From contig JAVXUO010000587.1 in NCBI GenBank assembly GCA_033065855.1, forward strand, positions 434,001-498,000: a stretch of 64,000 nt of DNA, written 5' to 3'. The DNA comes from Escallonia rubra. Its lineage: Eukaryota; Streptophyta; Magnoliopsida; Escalloniales; Escalloniaceae. Below the pieces are notes generated by a model. The model was not told the DNA's origin, made no database searches, and saw only the letters and a program-made list of their open reading frames with translations. Positions 11,962-23,890 of the stretch are shown one piece after another. Position 1 is the stretch's first letter, and each line of letters opens with the position of its first letter. The translations under genes were made by a program, and so were the position numbers.

Positions 11962-13505
11962 CCTCTTGTTCTCTCTGTGTACTCACACGTTGAGGGTTTT
12001 AAGGATGTAGCAATTAGCATTGAGGGTTTCAGATCTATTGGAAATGTCATGATGGAAACTTCCTTATCATTTTCCTTTTTCTCTCTTGTACGTGGGAGAC
12101 CATAGAATTCAAAAGTCTGGCATCACATTATTGATATATAATTAACGACATAAAAGATTTTATCATTTCATATTTAACGAAATATTCATCACGATACTAC
12201 AAGGTGAATGACTATACGAAAAATCAAATACATAAGAACGCGTCAACCAATTCAGTTTAAATAATACTGAGATCTAGACGCAGACTTGTTTGCACCGAAA
12301 GCACGAAATTGAGACCAGTTTTTTCGACCTTAGGAACCATCTGATGGATGTTTGAGAAAAGTAAGCGTGGAAAATGTGTGTCGGAGGAAAGTAACCTGCA
12401 GAAGAGTGAAAATGGTTCTGCAGAAGAGTGGAAAATGGTGACTGATCATTACCCTGCTTTCAAGGGAATGGTGACTGATTGAGACTCGAGTGGTTAAGGA
12501 CAAGCCAGGTTGAGTCCCACCGTTGACCGTTGACCTAGACTTTTCTTGTACATTAAAAAATTTTGGTCCTACTTTCAATGTTTCCTATGGTTTATTACAT
12601 TTTTGTGTTTGGTTATGAATATCTTTTTTCTTGAACTTTTTCTTTCAAACATATCATCAGCTGGATTCTTTTTTTTTTCTTCTTCTTCAATTTCTAGATC
12701 TCCATGAATCAATGTTTTACTGACATCGATGGACGTTGTCAGAAATCCATCTTTTGATTATCTTCCTCCTTACCTCTACCTTTATCTCTTTTTTTTTTAT
12801 TTCAGCTTCACCATATTATTTAAACTGCCAACTCGATGAATGAACTTACTGGAATTTAAAGCAAGAGAAATCTGAAAAGGAACTAAAATTACTAGATAAT
12901 GTGCCTGTGTAAATGCAAGGGACGTGATGCAATTTTGTTTACTGCCAACAGGTACTTTAATATAGCTTATTCAATTCAAACTTCCAAAAGACAAATAAAG
13001 ATAATTAATTTCTAAGGCAAATGAGCTATTTCATATATACATCTTAAATGTAATAGTTGACACTACTCAGGTATGTAGGTTTCTCCAATAAATTAGTCAA
13101 TTGCCTAATATATAAGAATCATAGCAAAACAGGGAGAAGTTTAATTTTAAGCCTAAACTTTGATTAAAGATCATTTTAGGGAAAAAGATCTATGACAACT
13201 TTACCAAAATTCTGTTTTTGAGTCCTTTTATCCTCATTAACTGTATTGTGAACCAGAATTTAGTAAGGAATATTTAACGATAGGTCTAATTGTCTGTTTT
13301 AGTGGCAAAATGGTGCGAGCTTAGCCGAAAAAGGGTGTTGATTTACTTATATTTTTTCTCTATCTTTCGTGTAAAATATTGGAAAATCCACATGTATTTA
13401 GTGGCGCCTGATATATTCTTTCAAGAGATGTATATTCAAGAGATTTGCTTTTTAGATCAAAAGTTCATACCAGTAAGAAATTGTTCAAACATATATGCCC
13501 CCGCT
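11962..13505. other. CRK1 upstream region, no gene seen
   Basis: About 11,962-12,560 matches the upstream regions of CRK2 (19,946-20,490) and CRK3 (49,721-50,350) and is the presumed promoter. About 12,560-13,505 is AT-rich, and I recognise neither a gene nor a repeat boundary in it. Confidence 0.5.
12523..12535. promoter_or_regulatory. Double W-box upstream of CRK1
   Basis: Two TTGACC hexamers 7 bp apart (12,523-12,528 and 12,530-12,535), about 560 bp upstream of the CRK1 start codon. TTGAC[C/T] is the known WRKY factor binding core. A single TTGACC stands at the equivalent place upstream of CRK2 and CRK3. Function is inferred. Confidence 0.4.
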
Positions 13506-14480
13506 GTGCATTTTATTACCCACCCGAGCGTTTTACCAAGTGGAAGCAGCTCAAAGCAAGTTATACAAAATGCTTTGTGTCCATAAGTATTCAAGTAACT
13601 CAATGCAGTAATGAGATGACAAGTACCTGGAGCTGGTGGCGGCCGTAGTAATGGTGATGGAGGAGGTGCATAAGACAGAGTCTCGCTGTAGAAAGGCGTG
13701 ATCTCACACCAAAATAGACATCTGGTGCTAAGACCTCTCCTCTTATTTTCCCATCACAACATTAGGGAAGAATTCCGGCAGTCCCCTCTAAGCAGTCATT
13801 GCACAACTGGCTAGATCAATCAGGGGTGCACTGCATAAGCGCATATATCGTCACATTCCCAGTGATGGTTGTATTACCAGTAGCGAATTGAACTTGTGGA
13901 TTGAATCACCTCTTGCAGCTTCACCACGCAGGTTGTCCAAGAAGGTCGTTAATGCCTTGTTGAACTGACTCGTGTACGAGGCATTCTTAGGATTAGTTAT
14001 GTAGCAGCTAGACAGAGTTTCCATGGGGTGGAATATTGTCCGTTCGAGTACCTTACCAAACAATTTCGGTACCATCAGATTGCCTCCTTAGTGTAATCAC
14101 ATATTTTTCTAAGCCTATGAGTAGAGTCATCAACACATCTCGTGATAAGATTGAAAACATCGATCAGGGTCTTTGCGGGCAGAGATGTTGGAGAAACTAG
14201 AGGGCGTAGTTGATACAGAGTAGATTGCATTATCAAGATTTCCCCTGTAAGTGCTTTCTTGTGTAAAATTTCCAGTATCTTTACATGCATTTTCTGGGAA
14301 GTCAGGCTGGGCAATTGTGCGACCAACCACAAGAAGTGGAATATCGACGGGGATTTTCAGGATTAGGCAATGGACAGAAAAGCAGTCTGCGGGCCTGCGT
14401 CCGAGTCAAATGGGTGATGCATTAGGAGAGGGAGCGAGAGAAGCAATGAGGGAATCAATTATGTAACATGAATTCAGAAG
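13505..14480 (-). pseudogene. DUF26 relic P1
   Basis: A decayed CRK first exon with several frame breaks. Recognisable pieces include [20 protein letters not shown] near the N-terminus, RCVDDSTHRLRKICDYTKEA and a C-terminal proline-rich stalk near 13,640-13,680. The first C-x8-C-x2-C motif is not intact. It is not followed by membrane or kinase exons. Related relics lie at 39,840-40,235 (P2) and 53,690-54,600 (P3). Confidence 0.8.
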
Positions 14481-14676
14481 TACAAGGAAAATGTCATTTA
14501 CAGTGGAATAGTAGGCCAGGTGTAGCCCAATCTATCAACAATTACAGTAAAAGATATCGTAAAACCCTTGTCAATGAGCAAGGGAGAAGGATCAAAATTC
14601 GCTAATGAATAGGCAAAATATCAGGGAAAAAAATTACACTGTCAGTAGATGCACATACAGGTCTCCTTTCAATCTC

Positions 14677-16317
14677 CTAGTAGAGAGAAGCACTGGTCGA
14701 GTCTTGATCTGAAGGGAAAAGTGCTGTCCCTTCGCCGTTTATTGAAGATTGTTCAAATAAGTCAAGTCTGCCAACAGAGAATGGAGGTTCGGATGGTTGT
14801 GGCAGGCTTGTCAGTTGGCCTCCAAGCATGAAAACAACAGTTGACATAGCAGGCCTATCGGTAGGATTTTCCTGAACACACAACAATGCAATGTTGATCC
14901 ATCTCAAAGCCTCGGTCAGAGGACAACTTTCCACTAGATTTTGATCTATCAACAGCTGCCCTTTGCCTTCTTTCCATACTCGCCAAGCCTGTTCATTTCA
15001 TATACATGATGTTTAAAAAGTACGAAGTCTAATTTCGTTTATCCTATATAGGTTGGTGAAGAGTGGATAACCTACATAAGACACGAGGTTCTCAACATGC
15101 TCTGCCCCATAGAAGACCCTGTTGCGTTTCCCAGTGATGATTTCAAGCATCATAACACCGAAGCTGTACACGTCAGATTTGGTTGAAAATAGTCCCTCCA
15201 TTGCATACTCTGGTGCCATGTATCCGCTATCAGAAGGAGAAAACATAAAAAAGAGATGATAAGAGCTTAGTTGAAGGATTCTCCAGTTCTGGGGACGCTC
15301 CCGCCCCGGAACCTCGCTCCCGACTCTCGCACCCGTTCCCACTCCCACCCAAAAACCCACTATACTACTCGCGCTCCCGCTTCGGAACCTCGCACCCGCT
15401 CCCGCTCCCACCCAAGCTTTGTGCAACTAAGGATAAGAGTTATAGATAATCTTACGTTGTTCAAGCACATCAGGATACAGTAATTAGAATTACACTTAGT
15501 TTTACGTCTGCAACATACTGAAAGTGCAAACCTTTGCGATTGTATGACAAGAGACTGTTTCAAGAATCTTGGAGCAAGTATACTACGGTCATAAGAGGAT
15601 CTATACATTATACTGTGACAAGGTCATGTGCAGAGAATGCAACTTACAGAACTTTCATAACTATCTTGCTAGTACTCCTTAAAACCTTCATTCTCCAATC
15701 TGGAATCGAAAATCTAACCCCGAATGCATATATACTGCCAACCTGAACAGCAGTAGTTCAAGTTTTCAAAAATCTAAACACCTTACTTTGCTCAAAGCAA
15801 GGTGCTGTATTGAAGTGCCAAAATAAGAAACACAGAGATCTCGGCCTTGATTATCATCACTAACCTTGCCAATCATTACCTTCCCTAGTTGTTTCTTTCG
15901 GCAACCAAATAATTTGAACTGGCACCTTAATTACTATAGTATAGCACTAGAGTGACTTACAATTTACAATACAGTCATTTGATATATGGAAAGAGAAGGA
16001 AAGGAAATTACTATGTCCCAACAACTCTGTTTGTGTTGGCCTCAACTTGACTGCCTCCAAAAATCCTAGCGGTGCCAAAATCCGATATTTTCGCATTCAT
16101 TTCATCGTCCAACAGAACATTGCTGGCTTTCATGTCCCTGTGAATGGTTTTAAGGCGAGAGTCCTCGTGCAGGTATCGGAGTCCCTTTGCTATACCATCA
16201 ACTATGTTAGCACGCTTAGGCCAGTCGAGTTCCCTACATTTTATCGGATCTGCTTTGCAGGAAGAAAAGTTACATGAAACAGACTAAGATTACAGTACTT
16301 TCTATTGGATGGCTAAA

Positions 16318-16350
<33 letters not shown>

Positions 16351-19300
16351 TTACAAACCAAAAAGGAATGCGTCAAGACTAGTGTTGGCCATATATTCAT
16401 AAACAAGGAGCTTTTCATCCCCTTCTACGCAGCAACCTAAAAGCCTCACCAAATTCTTGTGTTGGAGTTTCACAATTAACCTTACTTCAGTCTTGAACTC
16501 GTCTAGACCTTGCCCAGAGTTTTTAGAAAGCCTTTTAACTGCAATTTCTTTTCCATCATCCAGCTTCCCCTAAAAGCATACTGAAAAGATAAAGAAAGAA
16601 ACAAAATTTGAAGTCATGTCGATACAACTCAAAAATGTCCTTACCCTGTAAACTGGGCCAAAACCACCTTCTCCCAGCTTATTTTCAGTAGAGAAACCGT
16701 TTGTGGCAGCCTGTATAGTGGTTAGCATGAAGTAATGCATTTCTCCACTGTCGTCCTGATCCATTTGAAGCTTATATTCCTCAAGGGAATCCATGCTACA
16801 TAAAGCTGTCAATTTGCGTAATGAAAATATTTCAAACCTCTGAATCGAGTAACACATCAGAATCATTGTAACAACAACACCGTTGATAGACATGCTGAAC
16901 TATTTTAACCTTTTTGCTTTTGGTTCCTGCGACGCCGGCGGTAAACAAAGAGCACCAGAATTGCTACCACTGCTGCTGTTAACGTCGATACAGTAACAGG
17001 CACTATCCAAGTAGCATTCTTCCTTCCTACTTGTGCCAACAATAAACAAATTAAGGTAACCACAATAAGCATCCAAAAAAAAAAATCTACTTTTCCATAG
17101 AGCATCTCTTGAATCCCTTTCCGCTAATGTGGAGAGACAATGCCTCAATTACCACCAAAAGCGTCCTTGAGTCTAGGACCTTGAGCCTAGAGATGACAAA
17201 AAGACTGCATTATTCGTGACAAAGAGAACTTCCTATCATGCAAGAACCTTCTGCATGGAGTACATCTATATTCTTCACTTTGGATGCCTAGCCAATCATA
17301 AATTTCAGAATAATTTGGTACAATAAGCTAGGTACTTGTCCATGGTACATGACATGGATGGGTCCGAGTACATTAAAACCATTGCCATAGGACAGAGATG
17401 TCTTATGTTACGAGTAGAGCTGTTTGTGTTTCCTACAAGTAGCAATTTCATCGTCTAGTGAAAGGGATAGAGCTACCTGCCCACCTCACATTGCCTATTT
17501 CAAGCTGACAAGAACGGCCAGTGCGTGAGGCTCCGTGTTTCAAACTTGCGACCTACTGACTCCTCCTTACAAAGGAGCAACCTTAGGTCAACCGTCACAA
17601 GTAACATTTTAATGCTCCAGGACATTGTTAAGAAAGAATATGCTTCAGCTGAACTCTTACTTAAAAAGCAATGAAGCAATTCAGAGCATTTAACCAATAT
17701 CCTTGCCCCAAATACCAGCATAGTGCAAAATGAAAGGAACAGACCTAGACATACCTGCATGCAATGCTGGTAGTGCGGCAAGTGGCGGCACATCAACCAG
17801 AGTCCCATTATAAAAGGCTCTAATCTCATACCAGAAGTCAGCTGGGGCTAAGACCCCTACCTCCTATTTTCCCGTCACAGCAAGATGGAAGAAATCCGAA
17901 TGCAGTGCCTAAGCAACTAGAGCATTCAGGCCCAGAAATATCAGGAGTGCACTTTAATTTCCCCTTGTTTTCTCCTTACTTCATCTTCCTCCTAAGTTCT
18001 AACATAATTCTCGCCTCGCTCCCACCCTCAATTCTCGCTTCCCCATTCACTCTACGCCCTGACTCTCTTGCTAGAATTGAAGTATTCAGTTTGTCCGTGA
18101 CATACCCGTTATAACGTTAACCATGTTTGTTCAAGCTGGAAGTTAAGGCCCTGCTTGTTTCAAGCAAAACAACCCATGGATAAACTAATTCAGAAGAATA
18201 TCCTTCCCAAAACAAGTTCCCAAGAATCTCTTTTCCTAAAAACATCATTTTCAGTTGTTTGGCTAAACATTAGAAAGTTCGAATTGGTTAGTTGAATAAT
18301 GGTTTGACCTTAACCGACTACACCAGGGAGGAAGTGAGGGTGCGGTGGGGAAAGGGGAAATAGAGGAAGAGCTCGGCTGTCTGAAAAATGTGTACAGACA
18401 ATTGGGTGGTTTTTCGGCATTTTTTTCTTCAAAAGTGTGACCGGAACCATTTTTCGTTACACAATTCTTAAGAACGCATTAACATCGAAAAGTGGGAAAA
18501 GCTTTTTCTGGAAATGATTTCAATGAAACAAACAGGATCAAAATCTTGAGCAAAAATTCCAATACCACAATCAAAGAACTTCAACCCCAACTTTAAACTT
18601 ATAAACTAGCTAAAACAACAAACTCAAGAGAACAAGAAAATGATACTATTTTCTTGTTCTCACATAAGCCTCGATCTCTCACTCCTGCCTTCAATCCTTT
18701 CTTTCTTGCTCTCGCTTTCACTCTGGTGACTCTACGCTCTCTTGCTCTTGCTATTAATTAGTTATTCAAACCCTCTTGCGTTCGCTCTCCATCCAACAAA
18801 ACAGTGGTACCTTAACCATGTCCACTAAAGCAAGCAATTCAATCCAGTGCCAGGAAATGAAGTGCTACAACTAAAGTACTTGTTTAATAAAACCAACTTC
18901 ATCTTCACATAGCATTAGGATCTGACATCATTTGTCACCCATAACGACGGATTTAACTTTACAAGGACAGTTGTCTAACTCTAGGAATCTGGCCTAGGAT
19001 GTCCCAGAAGGCTAGAACGAACTCCGGAGGGCATGTGCCATAACATTTTTAGGCGTTAATTATGACTACCATAACATTTTTAATTGTAATCACATTTGTC
19101 GAATAGTTTAAACAAGAAAGAGAAACATCGTGCATACCAGGGATAATTGGTGATACCGGAGGAGGAGACTGCAGCAATATTGGCGGCGGCGGTGCCACGA
19201 GTGGCGGTGGTGGCGATGCATCAGCCGTATAGAACGGGTACGACTCGAATCTGATAACACAGCTATACCTAACAGAAAAACAACCATACCTCCCACTACA

Positions 19301-19945
19301 ATATCGCAACAAGTCTTCAGTAGCAGAATCCAAACACTTCCCACAATCCAGTTCCGATATATCCGGCGTGCACTGTTCCATCGCATAAATAGTCCAATCG
19401 CTCTTGTAGCTGCCATCCGCATACTTCCGTACACCATCCGCGGGGGCTTTGCGACGTAAATCGGACAGTAGGATTTGCAGCACGTCATTGAACTGGGTCG
19501 TCGCGTTTTGCACGTTATAACGGAGGGTAACAAAACCATCGTCCATGGAGCCAAGTATGTTACGGTTGGAAAACCTTAAGATGCAGTTATCGTACCAGCG
19601 GATGGCTTCTTTCTGATTAGAACATTCTTGGGTGATGGCTTGAACAGCGTCATTGAGGCAGCTGTGGCAGCTGGCGACCTCCAGATAGCCTGCACAGAGT
19701 GCGATAGCGTAAACTTGGTCCGGGATTTGGCCAATGGAGGAGTTAAAGAAGCCGGCGGAGTTGAGGTGGGAGCTAGTGGGGATGGAGGAAAGGAGCTTTT
19801 CCAGGTTGGCTGCGTAGGTGCTGTTGGTGGTGTAGTTGCCAGTGTCTGAACAGTTGTTAAATATGAGTACTGAGCTGGGAGTGGTGAGGCTCACTAGGAA
19901 ATTGAGAATGAACAGAAACCAGAAGGATAGTCTTGGATTATCCAT
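14677..19945 (-). CDS. CRK2: cysteine-rich receptor-like kinase, type II ectodomain, 666 aa model
   Basis: Predicted DUF26 receptor kinase. Minus-strand exons: 19945-19138 (808 bp), 17029-16910, 16805-16645, 16569-16359, 16249-16012, 15226-15076, 14988-14677. They total 2001 bp, in frame. Exon 1 has a signal peptide ([12 protein letters not shown]...), motifs [13 protein letters not shown] and [13 protein letters not shown], and a proline-rich stalk. Kinase motifs [20 protein letters not shown] and APE are all present. The exon 2 acceptor used in CRK1 and CRK4 has changed from CAG to CAC; the AAG three bases further on keeps the frame and drops one residue. The tail ends SASLY, 12 residues shorter than CRK1. 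Intron 1 (2.1 kb) carries a truncated type I exon. The upstream Met at 19,978 is in frame, but 19,945 aligns with CRK1 and CRK3. Confidence 0.75.
15266..15431. mobile_element. hAT-type MITE in CRK2 intron 5
   Basis: A 166-bp GC-rich element with 8-bp terminal inverted repeats CTTAGTTG/CAACTAAG and a perfect 8-bp target duplication GATAAGAG at 15,258-15,265 and 15,432-15,439. CRK1 has a single GATAAGAG at the same place in its intron, and CRK4 a near-identical single site (GATAAGAT), so the empty site is visible. Eight-base duplications are typical of hAT transposons. No coding capacity. CRK3 carries the same insertion. Confidence 0.85.
16317..16351. repeat. (GT)n(GA)n microsatellite in CRK2 intron 4
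   Basis: Compound dinucleotide repeat ending about 8 bp from the exon 4 donor at 16,359. On the coding strand it is a pyrimidine-rich TC run followed by AC. Confidence 0.9.
17755..17953 (-). pseudogene. Truncated type I DUF26 exon in CRK2 intron 1
   Basis: Matches the last roughly 200 bp of the CRK4 first exon (57,870-58,070), including the second cysteine motif region and the donor. It ends abruptly where R-block sequence begins (17,953/17,954). The promoter, signal peptide and first DUF26 domain are gone. The CRK3 counterpart breaks at the same base. Confidence 0.85.
17954..18860. repeat. R block, copy 2
   Basis: Shared module sequence now inside CRK2 intron 1. Here it abuts the truncated type I exon directly, whereas in CRK1 and CRK4 a few hundred bases lie between them. 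Confidence 0.75.
18147..18539. mobile_element. Tourist-like MITE, copy 2
   Basis: Homologue of the 10,173-10,576 element. Left end GGCCCTGCTTGTTTCA, right end TGAAACAAACAGGATC. The left TAA flank is kept; the right flank has drifted. Inherited by module duplication. Confidence 0.6.
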
Positions 19946-20889
19946 GCTCTCCTTCTCGATCTCTGTGAGCTCTAGCAATTAGCATTGAGGGAGACAATAT
20001 GATCGGAAAGTTCCATATCATTTCCCGTTTTCAACGGTAAGTTGGGAGACAATACGATTGAAAAGTCTATATTACTTCATCGTTGTATAAAATTACGATA
20101 TAAAAAGTTTTACTGCATATTATTTTACATTTAATAAAATATTCATCACGATATTACAAGTTAATAGATCATACAAATTATCAAACATATAATAAAAACG
20201 CGTTTGAATAATATTGAGACTTAGACATAAATTTATTTGTACTGAAAGTGTGAAATTAGGACCAGTTTTCTTGACCTTAGAAACCACCTTGATGGGTGTT
20301 GAAGAAAAGTAAGAGTCGAAAGTGGTTGTCTCTTTGATTATTTCTGAGAATAGCCCAGGTGTTACTTGCCTTTGCGACTTCTAGACGGCGAATGAAGACT
20401 GATTAAGAGGTGGGTGGGTAAGGCCAATGCGGGAATGAAGACTGATTAAGAGGTGAGTGAGTGGTGAGTCCCACCGTTGACCGTGACCTTTCTATTTGGT
20501 ATGTCTTCATTTCTGAATGATCTTTCGTTGTCAAATGGCGCTTTTAATTACTACTCGCACAGTTTCATAAAAATTGTTCTATTTAACTTTTTATGCATAC
20601 CAGTAAGAATTACGTGTATTGTTATATAATGATTTGAAATAAAAATATTATAAATCTTGGTAAAAAATACAATTAAAATTAATTAATACAACTATTATAA
20701 TGAACTATAATAATAAGTCAGTTATTGACTGCTAATCAAACACGAAGTATGAAAAGTTTATTTTACAAAACATGGTCTTTCTTTTAAACATGAATATTTC
20801 ATGCCAATTATATATCACCGATGTTTTTCGCTATTTTTTATAATTATTTCTTTCGTCACATCAAGTTGCCGCTAAAGAGATTCCTAACT
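19946..20889. other. CRK2 upstream region
   Basis: Presumed promoter of CRK2, similar to 11,962-12,560 and 49,721-50,743. It contains two copies of a roughly 23-bp word 43 bp apart (20,390 and 20,433). No coding potential seen. Confidence 0.5.
20477..20482. promoter_or_regulatory. W-box upstream of CRK2
   Basis: TTGACC about 530 bp upstream of the CRK2 start codon, followed by GTGACC. It occupies the same position as the W-box elements upstream of CRK1 and CRK3. Confidence 0.35.
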
Positions 20890-20894
20890 GTTCC

Positions 20895-23885
20895 TGTAGA
20901 CACCAACATTTTGTACCAGTCAATAATGTAATATTTTGTTGACTGGTCAAATATTCAATGTCGCCGAAAAGTAAGGACCGGATGCCCACGTGGAGTCAAA
21001 CAAACCAACGGGCTCGAAGTCAAAGACAAGTCCAATAATAATACATGATCCAGCCCATGATCTTGCTACATAAAAGTCAAATTTCACTAAAATCATTCCT
21101 AAATTAAGTGGAGACAGATATCTATTTAATTGAAGAGATCAAATAATTAAGGGGACAAAAATCTCCTTAATTACAAAGTTAAAACTCAAATCACGGGTTT
21201 TCCAAATTTAAGCCTACCATTTTCCCTATAAATAGAGGGCTTGGGATGGAGGACAGGACAGACACAAGGTCTTTGCGATCAAAGCCTAAGCTCCGCTGAA
21301 ACGCTGTCGTCTTTCAGGTTGTGCTTCATTTAAAGAACAATACACACTAATGCAGTGCCGTTTTTCAATCGAGCACTTCCAAGTTATGAAGATTGGTTTC
21401 TTTTTTGCCTCAAATCGAAAAGGAATTCACCTTCAGCATCAGTTATTCTAGGAGTCAAGGATCAACATACTTGTTCGGGATAAAGCTTCGAAGCCCTCGA
21501 GCAAGCGCCGCTTCGACGATCTTTCGACCGTGAAGATTGAAGAAGCCAAATCCACTGTAACGCCCCGAAAATCCGGAACTCCATTACTCCGGACTTCTAA
21601 GGCGTTAACCTATAACGTCACATAGATCAGAGCACCTGTCATAGTTTCAAATTCCTCAAACTGCATAACGCTACGTTCTTCCAACAACATAAAGTTCCAC
21701 ACAAGGAATTTTAAATTTAAGTGGTTACAAACTTGTACATAAGTCTCTAACGGCACACTAACTGTACATGCCCACGTAGGGGTCCTATTTACACAAACTA
21801 GGATAGCTACCTTAGAAGTCTTACTCGACGCTAGCTCATTCCCACGGGAACTACAGCTGAGGGCCACCTGCAGAATGGAACAATTAAGGGTGAGTTTTTG
21901 AGAGCTCAGTAAGGTCCCTCAAACGAAGGAAACTACGAAATAATTCACGGATGCAAATAAATGATATTTTCTTTCAAGAGTTTCGAAAGAATCATAACTA
22001 GTTCGATCACATATCAAGGAAACATTTTAGATACGATGCCGACAATCATAGATGCACCGACTAGTCCGTCAAGGTACTAGCCCATATCAATGCAAAATCT
22101 CACGTCAATTAACAGAACGACAACAACGATAATACATTGATTAATTTGAAACACCACCGAAAATAAATATTGTGCAGCGAACATAATTTCGGATAAGGGT
22201 TCCTTACCTGGTTCATATCTACGATACCCTAACCGAAAATCCTTTGCTTTAACCTAAACAAAACAGTTCAAAGATTATAATGTAGTTTACATCACTTTAT
22301 TATAACTCATTATTAACTCACGCACATTCCCAGAATGATCCCCTCACCAGATGTATAAAATTACCAAAATACCCCCTCCAGGGTAGCAAATTACCAAGAT
22401 ACCCCCTCCAGGGTAGCAAATTACAAAAAAAAAAAATATCTTATGACACTGCTTCAGGCATCCTAAAGTCATTTTCTTTAGTTAGAAAGTATTTTAGAAA
22501 GTTTTTGCACGAAAGTCCCAAACCGGTGTCTGGATCGGGCGCTAAAAGTCTATGCGGCCGAAAATAGCGAACGACTTCGAAATGGCCCAAAATCTTGGGA
22601 AAAGAAACTTCTTAACATCATAGGGTTCCCATAAAAATTTCGCACAAAATCGCGCTAGTTTGGTATTTTAAATTATACTGTGAAGTTTCACGGTTTCCCG
22701 TATCGGTTAACCCCTTTCCAGTCTTCCGAAAAATCTGAAAAGTTTCCCTGATGTAGATCTCCTAAAAATACCTAGGGTCTCTCTTTTGCACTTTGGCTAA
22801 ATCTGGCTCTGGCTATTTTTAAAAATTAGTGGAAACCTGCCTAAATTAATCTCCCGTTTTTAGCGACAATAACCAAAACTGTTTGGATGCAGCACCTACC
22901 AATTCACCTTCATCACACCCACATCTCCTTCAACCTCAGCCGAGGTACACACACTGCATACCCTTCAACCACCTCGAAAGTACTTCTGCAAGCGTGTGTT
23001 TACACCTAAATACGCACTTAAAGACACACAGTTTTACATGAATCACGCATAACTACTCGTAATGCGCACACAATTAAGAACACACACACACCTAACGCAC
23101 ACACAGGCACGCTGAACACACACGCAAACTCACATTCGGGCACACCCAAAATCCTCCCAATCTCATCCAATTCAATTATATATGACACTAATCCTTCTAG
23201 AAACCAAATTACACCACAACTATTCCCAATCCGTCTCCTGCGCACGAAGAACGCACACACTGTGCAGTAAACTCACACACTGTGCAGTAAACTCACACAT
23301 ACAACTAAATTTTACACCCGAAATTGAGACATATCCAAATTATACAAACTAGGTGAAGATTCACCTTAGGAGAATCTAGCTCAAATTCTTCCCGCTTGCG
23401 CTCTCTCTCTCTGCTCTGTTTTTTTCTTCTTCTTCTTCTCTGTTCTTGGTTTGTTTGTTTTTTTTTTTTTTCCCTCCTTCTCCCGAGAATCATTATCTTT
23501 CTCAACTTAAGCTAGTAGGTGGTGGCATGTTCCTAATTCATTTCACCAAAAATTAACATCTTTCAAACCTAGTCTAGGCTATATTTCCCAAAATTGCACA
23601 ACTAGCCCACATTTTACCTATTCACAAAAGAACCCCCAACTTTATTATTTTTTTTTCGCGCTCAAAAGATTCGCACTAGGAATAATGAGGATATTACATC
23701 CACGTTCCAAGATCAAGCTATTTCAGACCTTGGATCGTGAACAAATAGGAGATCGAATCAAAAGACCCATATTTATTTTCAGTATAAATCATAGAGTGGT
23801 GTAACCTATAGTTTAATTTTGATAAATTGAATTTTTGTGCATTGTTTCTCGTCTCGCAGTTTTAGACACAAAATTTGTGTGTACA
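20895..23885. mobile_element. Old solo LTR (Gypsy-like), left copy, carrying a nested solo LTR
   Basis: Starts TGTAGACACC and ends GTGTGTACA. Flanked by GTTCC (20,890-20,894) and GTTCT (23,886-23,890), a 5-bp target duplication with one mismatch. Without the nested insertion it is about 843 bp. A TATA-like CCTATAAATAGAGGG sits at about 21,226, so transcription would have run on the plus strand. No internal region is present. The same LTR stands at 50,749-51,585, so it predates the array duplication. Confidence 0.75.
21556..23698. mobile_element. Solo LTR, 2143 bp, nested in the older LTR
   Basis: Begins TGTAACGCCCCGAAAA and ends GGATATTACA. It is flanked by a perfect 5-bp duplication TCCAC (21,551-21,555 and 23,699-23,703). 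The right array has the uninterrupted site near 51,407. Length and TGTAA...TTACA ends resemble chromovirus/Tekay-type Gypsy LTRs; the lineage is a guess. Orientation was not settled. No internal domain, so a fossil left by LTR-LTR recombination. Confidence 0.8.
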
Positions 23886-23890
23886 GTTCT

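Noticed and set aside
21610-21867. Minus-strand 85-codon ORF
   Set aside because: Entirely inside a solo LTR; no recognisable protein.
23305-23505. Arg/Lys-rich ORF
   Set aside because: Translation of a pyrimidine-rich tract within the solo LTR.
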